Notes under the pieces: generated by a model
Told to the model about the DNA's origin: nothing
Database searches by the model: none
Seen by the model: the letters and a program-made list of their open reading frames with translations, nothing else
Made by a program: the position numbers and the translations under genes
Part shown: piece by piece, positions 8,217 through 15,033 of the stretch
How positions within the stretch are numbered: position 1 is the first letter of the stretch
Layout: the number at the start of each line of letters is the position of its first letter
Assembly: GCF_008014745.1 (NCBI RefSeq)
Contig: NZ_VPFD01000014.1
Location: 62,001 to 126,000 of the forward strand
Length of the DNA stretch: 64,000 nucleotides
Origin: Massilia arenae
Lineage (GTDB): Bacteria; Pseudomonadota; Gammaproteobacteria; Burkholderiales; Burkholderiaceae_D
Reading direction: 5' to 3'

Positions 8217-8728
8217 GCAAATTTGCTGACCGGACCCTCATTACTAGTATAAAATACAATAAATCGCCATTATTATGCATAACTTTTTACGCTGCCAAAT
8301 TCACAATTGAGAGGTGAAATCACAGGATTTCAAAACGAAAGAAACTTTCTTTTTGTTGCTGCAACACAACAGGTTGGGCGCTTGGGACCTTTCGCTCATC
8401 ATGTCGTCTTTGAGCGGCTAACAGAACCTCTTCTTGTTTTGAGAGCGTCAAGACTCTAAGCAGACGCCACGCCATGCAAACTTGGATAACTAGGAAAAGT
8501 TTTCCTTTTGAAACTTCTTTCGTTTTTTTATATTTACTCGAATTCGCCGTAAAATCATCGTTTTTTCGTGAGCACAAAAAAAGAATAGCCTATTTTTTTG
8601 AGATAACTTACCGCACCAAAGATAAAGCGCATTATTTACGTAATGAATTTCCAAACCTTTTTGCACCCGCACAACGACAAATAGCCGGCTAGGCCGGCAA
8701 TATTTAAAATAACGATTTCTGGCCCTAG
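8217..8728. other. AT-rich intergenic region downstream of the replication gene
   Basis: I find no gene I can support. An 85-codon minus-strand frame at 8320-8577 has no clear ribosome binding site and no recognisable domain. A hairpin with GCCGGC arms at 8684-8689 and 8693-8698 sits 31 bases after the replication endonuclease stop; it may end that transcript, although only TATTTG follows it on the minus strand. Confidence 0.45.
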
Positions 8729-10600
8729 CTAAGTGACAAACTCTGTTGTTCTGCTTGAGATCGAAAAATCCCCGAATAAGCTGGGAATCTTCGTTTCGAA
8801 GGACCACTTGTCCAGCCTTGTCTTTATAGTCGCCACCACTCTCGCACAATTTCCCCGAACGCTCTTAGCAGATGCGCTATTAAGATTACTCTCGGGCTTT
8901 TTTTTATTCGCTTTTTTTAACAGCCTTATTCCGATGGTTTTTTTAATGACATCCCCGTATTTATTAACGCCCGCCTCTACTAAACGACTGATAACGTAAT
9001 TTTTTCTATTTCTCTTTCCGTTCCGAGAAGCATCAAGCCCACCCAATGCCTCCAAGAATTTATACGCGTCGCCTCGTTGCTCACATCCTCTTGGAACCCG
9101 TCCTTCTGCGCTTCCACCACGCGCCATCAGCCACAATTCTTTTAAAAACCAGTGTGCTGGGGGCTGCTGCATACGCCTAAACTGATCCCAGACGGTCAGG
9201 CACTTTGCGACGCCAAAGAGTTGACCTTGGTTCATTCCCCAAATTGCCCGGTAGGCGTCGACGCGCATTATCCCATCATCTGGTTCGGAGTGACCTTCGC
9301 TTCTCCCGTCGATTACTTCAGCCTTCTCCTTCAGTTTTTTTGGTAGTGTACCCATTACGTATTTCATAACATAAGAAGCAGCTTTACTGCGCTCCGGATC
9401 AATCCTAGAAAGTTCAACCTGCGCTCCGACTCCTTCGGCCGCACATGCTCTCCACTTCCCTGCAGCAAAATCATCTCGATTTTCGTAAATAATATCTGTT
9501 GTGGTGATTGCGCCATCATTTGGCACTCGAACTTTTAATTTCAACGGAAAGTAACGCATTACCGTCAGCAATATTTTTTTTTCGTGCTCGGGACGGTATA
9601 TAAGCCAGGTGTGATAATGTGGGCAGGCGTCACCATGCGGTTCAGTTGCTCGAAAACCGCTAAGTCGAATTCCGATCCTATGCAAATCTCGCATGACGGC
9701 TTGCCAACGCGTACAGAACGATTTATGTGCTGCCCTTGGTGATTTTCCGTTCCAGGTGTTTGTCCCGAATTGTGGGTTTGGATGCCATTCCGGCTCAAGC
9801 GTTATTGTCAACATGGCGGAGCTGAGTTTCGATTTCTCGGCAAGTTTCTCCATCGCTTTGACGAAGCTGTAAATTCTTGCGAACTTTTGCTCTGGCGTCT
9901 TTACGACATCTTCTAAACGAATTCGCTTCGTAACAGAGGTGCAAGGCGTCGCAGGATTACAGTCACGTACAAGCACAGTGTTCCTGATCCATATTTTCTG
10001 TTTATTCAGCTGTTGCTTCCGTGCGTCCACCCCGAGATCCGAGGCATAACATTCCGCTGACTTTCCAAGCTTGCCGAGTCGAAGGAAAAATTGTTCCCGG
10101 CTTCTGTCTACAGCGACTGTGATGCATCTACGCCAGAATGAAGCGCTGCATATTCGGGCGTACTGGGACTCGGGTGTAGAACCGGGGATGTCGTGGCCAA
10201 GAAATTTCCGGGCCTCCTGTAATCTGGCGTCGCGGTCGCCCCCCGCTAATTCGGCCATAGAGACGGCGAGCTGCTTAATCTGTGCTCGGCTTAGATCGAT
10301 ATACCTAGCAATCTTTCCTTCAGCACTAGTTATCGCTGCGACCCGCCTGGCAACCTCGCGGCGTATATCACTCAGTTCGCTCTCATCCTGCCTACGAATG
10401 GAATTTGGGATATCACTTTCTTTTTCGTAAGCAGATCCGTAACGCTTCTTTAGCAATGCGCGAATTTGCGCGGATTGGTACTGCTCTACTAGCTCAGCGA
10501 CACCGATACGAGTGCTGTGACCTCGCACCTGGTGAAAATTTGCATTGGTAACGTGATCAACTGATGCTTCCAGCTCGAGCTTGTTCATTTTCTGCCCCAT
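8729..10600 (-). CDS. HUH-type replication endonuclease (phage gpA-like Rep)
   Basis: The 623-residue protein carries the two marks of a rolling-circle initiator. The metal-binding HUH motif is H328-Y-H330 in ACPHYHTWLIY. The paired catalytic tyrosines are Y410 and Y414 in ASYVMKYVMG, the YxxxY pattern of the phage P2 gpA/phiX174 A superfamily. It should nick one strand, attach to its 5' end and start replication. The ATG at 10600 has AGGTG five bases upstream and lies four bases after the previous stop. The basic C-terminus (RLLKKANKKKP) fits DNA binding. Codon use and AT content differ from the host genes, consistent with a mobile origin. Confidence 0.85.
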   Translation of the reverse strand: MGQKMNKLELEASVDHVTNANFHQVRGHSTRIGVAELVEQYQSAQIRALLKKRYGSAYEKESDIPNSIRRQDESELSDIRREVARRVAAITSAEGKIARYIDLSRAQIKQLAVSMAELAGGDRDARLQEARKFLGHDIPGSTPESQYARICSASFWRRCITVAVDRSREQFFLRLGKLGKSAECYASDLGVDARKQQLNKQKIWIRNTVLVRDCNPATPCTSVTKRIRLEDVVKTPEQKFARIYSFVKAMEKLAEKSKLSSAMLTITLEPEWHPNPQFGTNTWNGKSPRAAHKSFCTRWQAVMRDLHRIGIRLSGFRATEPHGDACPHYHTWLIYRPEHEKKILLTVMRYFPLKLKVRVPNDGAITTTDIIYENRDDFAAGKWRACAAEGVGAQVELSRIDPERSKAASYVMKYVMGTLPKKLKEKAEVIDGRSEGHSEPDDGIMRVDAYRAIWGMNQGQLFGVAKCLTVWDQFRRMQQPPAHWFLKELWLMARGGSAEGRVPRGCEQRGDAYKFLEALGGLDASRNGKRNRKNYVISRLVEAGVNKYGDVIKKTIGIRLLKKANKKKPESNLNSASAKSVRGNCARVVATIKTRLDKWSFETKIPSLFGDFSISSRTTEFVT

Positions 10601-10604
10601 GTGA

Positions 10605-10889
10605 TCACCTGACGACCATCTCAATGTCCGTAAAAACAAGTGGCAGTTGGCAAGGGTCAGCTTTTGATTGTTTTTCCCGTAATATGGCTGGCTTCCGGAT
10701 AGGCAACGCGTTGAACTCAGGATCTTGGAAATGTTCTCGGGTTGAGGCAGCTTCTAAGCCCGGGATTTCCAACTGCGCCATTCGGTAGAACGCTAGCTGA
10801 ATTGATTCATTAGCCAATTTCGCGCCCGGGAGCGCGCGGCGAATTGAACCTTCAAAGGTGGGTCTTTTGGCAACTAACGCATTTCTCAT
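10605..10889 (-). CDS. Small conserved-context protein of the replication module, unknown function
   Basis: This 94-residue product starts at an ATG with an excellent TTTAGGAGTAATTGC leader and ends four bases before the HUH gene start, so both are surely cotranscribed. No domain is recognised; the sequence is moderately basic with no membrane segment. By position it could be a replication accessory or a control protein, but nothing in the sequence shows this. Confidence 0.65.
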   Translation of the reverse strand: MRNALVAKRPTFEGSIRRALPGAKLANESIQLAFYRMAQLEIPGLEAASTREHFQDPEFNALPIRKPAILREKQSKADPCQLPLVFTDIEMVVR

Positions 10890-11041
10890 CGCAATTACTC
10901 CTAAATATCGAGCAATTACGATAGCAATTTTTTGAGCGTAGTTGGGCCCAAAATCGAGCAAACCCAGATTTTTCGTTGAATAACCTTGATTATTTAGCAG
11001 GCCGCTACTGGCCGGGAGGAAGTATGAAAATTATTTCAAAT

Positions 11042-11065
11042 TAAAACGAAACATATTTCGTTTTA
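11042..11065. promoter_or_regulatory. 24-bp perfect palindrome, candidate operator
   Basis: TAAAACGAAA and TTTCGTTTTA form 10-base perfect arms around CATA. The position, about 150 bases before the leftward replication operon and 280 before the divergent HTH gene, fits an operator for a dimeric regulator. Confidence 0.55.
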
Positions 11066-11277
11066 TCGAAAACTCTTAATTGATGTTATTGAAACTCTGT
11101 TGGAAATTGGCGAAAAAACACGGGTGTTCATTAGAAACTCATTTCTGTTCAACCATTCCCGTTATTTTCCTTATAGAATTCGACCAGATTTACAGAACTG
11201 CTGTGACGCAGGTCTAGCGTTGTAAGCGTACCTGATCATCAAGTTCTTCCAGACTAAGATTACTTCAATAAGCAATG

Positions 11278-11293
11278 ACAAATATTTATTTGT
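11278..11293. promoter_or_regulatory. 16-bp palindrome near the HTH gene promoter
   Basis: ACAAATATTTATTTGT has 7-base perfect arms around TT and ends ten bases before the TATAAT at 11304. It overlaps the expected -35 region, so it could mediate repression of the HTH gene. Confidence 0.45.
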
Positions 11294-11348
11294 ATTTCAC
11301 TTCTATAATTAACGCTAAGCGTGCAATTACGATAAACGGGGGATCGTG

Positions 11349-11579
11349 ATGGACTCGTTCATGCTGCTGTGTTGGAAGCATAACAAAATTTGTTTAACTC
11401 TACAGGAGACCTGTGATGAGATGGGGATTAAGCTCGGAACTGCATACAATATGATAAGTCGGGGAAACTTCCCTCTCCCCATTCGAAAACAGGGACGGCA
11501 AATTATTGTTGACGTACGTGATTTGGGGGAATATTTCGATCGCCAGCGAGATGTGGCACGGGAGACTTTTGGCAGTTAG
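11349..11579 (+). CDS. Small helix-turn-helix regulator (PrtN/AlpA-like)
   Basis: The 76-residue product has a MerR/excisionase-type winged helix: LTLQETCDEMGIKLGTAYNM is the helix-turn-helix, followed by FPLPIRKQGRQIIVDVRDLGEYF, the wing and last helix. The layout resembles pyocin activator PrtN and AlpA-type phage regulators. The ATG at 11349 follows GGGGGATC. It is divergent from the replication operon, so it most likely controls that operon or excision of the element. The exact family is uncertain. Confidence 0.72.
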   Translation: MDSFMLLCWKHNKICLTLQETCDEMGIKLGTAYNMISRGNFPLPIRKQGRQIIVDVRDLGEYFDRQRDVARETFGS

Positions 11580-11604
11580 CCAAATTGATCTATTTAGCAT
11601 TCGA

Positions 11605-11625
11605 CAGGACGCGTGAGGCGTCCTG
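11605..11625. terminator. Hairpin after HTH gene, possible terminator
   Basis: CAGGACGC and GCGTCCTG form a perfect 8-bp stem with a GTGAG loop 26 bases after the HTH stop. It lacks a T-run, so termination would be weak or factor-dependent. It sits between genes transcribed from both sides. Confidence 0.5.
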
Positions 11626-11717
11626 AAGACGTGCAGATAAAGCCTGTCAGACAATCCCTATGGACCTAACCAGCTGAAGCGTGACCGATGGTGTGACGTC
11701 GGCGGCCGCGCACGCTT

Positions 11718-12920
11718 CTAAGTTCTCACTACCAAGCGAGCAGTTTGAGGATCATACGTTATATCGGTAATCGAACCATCCCGAATGTAGCGCACGGCTT
11801 CATCGATTACATGAAGTGGGACCAAGAACCATTCTTTCGGCTTCACAGGATGCCCAAAGCGGTCTTCAATGCTCAAGTCGAGCTGTGCCGCCCCGAACAA
11901 GCGGTGGAAAATATTTTCTAGTTTAGTACGGCTTACGTTGTGCAGTTTGAAGGTGGCGACTATTTCTACATCAGCTAATAAATAGGTTGCATCTTTTCCC
12001 GCACCTGCTATGCGAGTTTCAACTCGGCCACCAGTAACACCAATTTTGTGGATCAGCTCGCGATGCTCGACAACGAATGGATGGCTAGACAGACTACGTA
12101 AAACATAGATTGTTCCGGTCTCGATGTCGTCTGGCTCTGCAGCGCTACCAAACAGTGGGCCATCATCCTTAGGGATCAGGCGACGGCCTACACGTGTATT
12201 TCCGTCGGGGTAGAGTGAACGTGACAGTGAGCGCAGCAACAGGTTGCTCTCAGTTTGGTTGTCAAAAACCACTCGCAGTCGTGGGTTGTTGCGTCCATCC
12301 TTGGTCTTAATTCCTTCGTACATTTCGGCCACGTAGGCTGTCTGGCCCTCGATGACAAAGAAATCCCTTACTTCGATACTGGCATTCTTAATGAAGGGCT
12401 TGGTCATCCATGTGCCAGCCTTAAGGCCAGCTTGAGCTTCCTCGAATAAAGGCTTGAAGCGATCGAAATCCGCGCAGGGCGTGCGGTCGGCAATTTCTTC
12501 CGCCGCCTTTATTTCTACATAGGACCGCACGTGGCGCAGCACAGTGATGTCGCTCTGACTAGCAGGATCGGTGTCAATCCCCAACTCAGCCAGTAGCGCA
12601 TCTTCGTCCAAGTCGTCTACGTTGATTATGGTCGTGCCCGCACCCGCACCGGAAAGCAAGCCGGCGCTATCTAATCCGGCCAGCAGAGCTTGCGCTTCCG
12701 GCAGCTTGCGTAGCTGATCCAAGCGGATGGCATACCTACGCTCGAAGATGTCACGGTCTTCGCCAGGGAGTGGGACGCGTCCATTTTCCCTATAGAAGTG
12801 CAGAACCTCCTCAAAACCCGCGATGATACGTTCCTCGCGCGGGGTGTGACTGGATGCTTTGAGTGGGGTGACTTCTACCCCCAGCGCGTTTAGCAAATCG
12901 TCATCATTCATATCAGCCAT
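11718..12920 (-). CDS. GIY-YIG nuclease family protein (T5orf172/Mug113-like)
   Basis: The 400-residue protein has a C-terminal GIY-YIG nuclease domain of the T5orf172 type: GTIYVLRS at 269-276, HKIGVTGG at 291-298 with R303, the metal-binding Glu335 in KLENIFHRLF, and KEWF at 362-365. The N-terminal two-thirds has no known domain but carries a repeated acidic motif (DDDLLNALGVEV at 7-18 and DEDALLAELGID at 105-116). The ATG at 12920 overlaps the helicase gene by eight bases and has GGGAG upstream. As the last gene of a methyltransferase-helicase-nuclease operon it is the probable cutting subunit. Confidence 0.85.
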   Translation of the reverse strand: MADMNDDDLLNALGVEVTPLKASSHTPREERIIAGFEEVLHFYRENGRVPLPGEDRDIFERRYAIRLDQLRKLPEAQALLAGLDSAGLLSGAGAGTTIINVDDLDEDALLAELGIDTDPASQSDITVLRHVRSYVEIKAAEEIADRTPCADFDRFKPLFEEAQAGLKAGTWMTKPFIKNASIEVRDFFVIEGQTAYVAEMYEGIKTKDGRNNPRLRVVFDNQTESNLLLRSLSRSLYPDGNTRVGRRLIPKDDGPLFGSAAEPDDIETGTIYVLRSLSSHPFVVEHRELIHKIGVTGGRVETRIAGAGKDATYLLADVEIVATFKLHNVSRTKLENIFHRLFGAAQLDLSIEDRFGHPVKPKEWFLVPLHVIDEAVRYIRDGSITDITYDPQTARLVVRT

Positions 12921-15033
12921 TATTAGATACTCCCTGCGCTTGAGCTGCCTTGGCCTGCGCACGGTAACGAGCCAGTGCAGCCACGCCCTCCGCCATGCGC
13001 TTTTCCCATGCGTCGGCAGAGTTGATGTCGGGCAGGCGCCCACGCTCGGTTTTGAACTGTAAGGCGCGTTTGGCCATCTCCCGGGCTTCATCTTCAGGGA
13101 TATTTATCCTCTTGGAGGCAATGCTAGCTTGCACCTGGCGCAGCGATTTCTCATCCATCGCCTTCGCTAGCACCGCATACGCGGCATCGAAGGGATTGAT
13201 GCGATCGATCAGGTCAATGTCCAGGTCGCGAACATTGATGAACTTTCGGACCCCGTCTAGCAATGCAGTAGTTCCCTGTGGCGTGACGCTACCGTTGGCA
13301 TCAGCATGCGCCAACGCTAACTTGGCCTGCTGCGTGATGTTCATGGCGGCGACGGCGTGTTGTCGAATGGCCTCTTGATCGGTCTCGCTCAAGTCCGGAT
13401 AACGCTCCCGCACGATCTTGCCCATGCGTAGCTGGGTAATCTCTTCGGGCAAAGTGTTATCCTTGTCGAACAGGCCACGTTCGAGCACAGTCTTATCTTG
13501 CAAGAAACTCGTTACGACTTCGTTCAAATCTTCCTTGCAGATGCGAGTAGCCTCAGTGCTTTGCGGGGTTGTCAGCCCATTAATCTCGACGTGATATTGG
13601 CCTGTCTCCTGGTTTACACCGATGTTGTGCGCGCCCTCTTTATAGCCATCTTCACCGTAATCGAAGCCTTCCTTTGGGCCAGTGCTTTTCGGGGTGAATT
13701 CGTAGCGAGGGGCCAGCACTTGTTCCATCAGCAGACTGGCAGAAATTGCTTTGAGCATGTCGTTAACCGCTTCGGCCACAGCGGATTGATCGGCCGCAGG
13801 TTCGGCGATCAGGTTAGTGAAGCGAGATCGTTCCTTGCCTTCAGCGTCACGGGTGGCGCGCCCAATGATTTGTACGATTTCGGTTAGGCTACTCCGGTAA
13901 CCAACAGTCAGTGCATGTTCACACCAAATCCAGTCAAAGCCTTCCTTCGCCATGCCCAGCGCAATGATTACATCCACGCTGTCGCGATTGTCCTTCTGCG
14001 CCGGGTCTTTCAATGCGGTAAGGACTTTGGAACGCTTGGCTGGATCGCTGTCATCAACCAAGTCCGCTACTTTCAGAGTACGTCCATCAAGGGCTTGAAC
14101 CAAATGGAAGCCAGTAGCTGGGTCAGTGCCTTTCCACTCTCCCAGGCCATGCATAATTTCATTCACCTCGCGTTCTTTATCTTTGAGGCTTTCACGGGCG
14201 TTCACGTTAGGAATATGAACAATGGTTTTTAGTGCTGGGTCTAATACTTTGCCGATGGCATTAACATACGGGCCAGTATAGAAGAAGTAGCCAATGTCCA
14301 GCGACTTGAGCCAGCGATAACCATTGAGCTGTTCGTAATAGGTGTATGTGATCGTCTCGAATTTGGCCTCATCAGCCGGACCCAACACCGCTTCGCTGTC
14401 TCCACGAAAGTAGGACCCGGTCATGGCCACCAAATGCACCTTGTCCCGTGAAATAAACGCGCCCAACTGACTGCCGAGCTTATTGTCCGGGTTGCTGGAC
14501 ACGTGGTGGAACTCGTCGATAGCGATCAGGCGGTTGTCGAACGCTTGGATGCCCAACTCTTCGACAGCAAAGCGGAACGTGGCATGAGTGCAGACCAGCA
14601 CCTTGTCGGTGCTCTCAAGGAACTTCCTCACGGCATCGACCTTGGACTTTGCGACACGTGGCTCGTCCACGCCGGGAGCATTGCAAAGGTTCCACTGCGG
14701 GGATACCTGCCAGTCCCAATAGAATCCATGTTGACTCAGGGGCTCATCAGCAAAGCTGCCACCAATGGATCGCTCCGGCACCACGATGATGGCTTGCTGT
14801 AAGCCTTGGCTGTTGAGTTTGTCCAGTGCGATAAACATCAGTGCGCGGGACTTGCCTGATGCCGGTGGTGACTTGATCAGCAGATACTGCTCTCCGCGCT
14901 TTGCATAGGCGCGCTCTTGCATGGCTCGCATACCCAGCGCATTAGCTTTGCTGGAAGCCCCCGTACGCGCTGTGGTGATGGACACCGTTGGCACGGTATA
15001 GGTATTAGTCGGGTTCTGGGTTTGCTCGCTCAC
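12913..15033 (-). CDS. SF2 DEAD/DEAH-box helicase of a restriction-like operon
   Basis: The 706-residue protein shows superfamily 2 motifs: Walker A SPPASGKSRA (55-64), a DEAH-type box AIDEFHH (171-177), motif III AMTGS (204-208), the EGFDW motif V region near 365, and motif VI QIIGRATR (389-396). Similar ATPases serve as the translocating subunit of Type I/III restriction enzymes. The start ATG overlaps the methyltransferase stop (ATGA, 15033-15030), and its own end overlaps the nuclease gene by eight bases, so the three proteins are translationally coupled and likely form one complex. Confidence 0.88.
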   Translation of the reverse strand: MSEQTQNPTNTYTVPTVSITTARTGASSKANALGMRAMQERAYAKRGEQYLLIKSPPASGKSRALMFIALDKLNSQGLQQAIIVVPERSIGGSFADEPLSQHGFYWDWQVSPQWNLCNAPGVDEPRVAKSKVDAVRKFLESTDKVLVCTHATFRFAVEELGIQAFDNRLIAIDEFHHVSSNPDNKLGSQLGAFISRDKVHLVAMTGSYFRGDSEAVLGPADEAKFETITYTYYEQLNGYRWLKSLDIGYFFYTGPYVNAIGKVLDPALKTIVHIPNVNARESLKDKEREVNEIMHGLGEWKGTDPATGFHLVQALDGRTLKVADLVDDSDPAKRSKVLTALKDPAQKDNRDSVDVIIALGMAKEGFDWIWCEHALTVGYRSSLTEIVQIIGRATRDAEGKERSRFTNLIAEPAADQSAVAEAVNDMLKAISASLLMEQVLAPRYEFTPKSTGPKEGFDYGEDGYKEGAHNIGVNQETGQYHVEINGLTTPQSTEATRICKEDLNEVVTSFLQDKTVLERGLFDKDNTLPEEITQLRMGKIVRERYPDLSETDQEAIRQHAVAAMNITQQAKLALAHADANGSVTPQGTTALLDGVRKFINVRDLDIDLIDRINPFDAAYAVLAKAMDEKSLRQVQASIASKRINIPEDEAREMAKRALQFKTERGRLPDINSADAWEKRMAEGVAALARYRAQAKAAQAQGVSNNG

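Larger units (their letters stand above)
10890..11348. promoter_or_regulatory. AT-rich divergent control region of the replication module
   Basis: This 459-base region separates the leftward replication genes from the rightward HTH gene and is very AT-rich. It contains two perfect palindromes (11042-11065 and 11278-11293) and a TATAAT at 11304-11309, about 40 bases before the HTH start, a likely -10 element. It probably works as a two-way switch between replication and regulation. No gene is seen in it. Confidence 0.6.

Noticed and set aside
8320..8577. Possible 85-residue basic protein on the minus strand beside the origin
   Set aside because: AT-rich, no ribosome binding site, no recognisable fold; kept only as a note in the intergenic entry.
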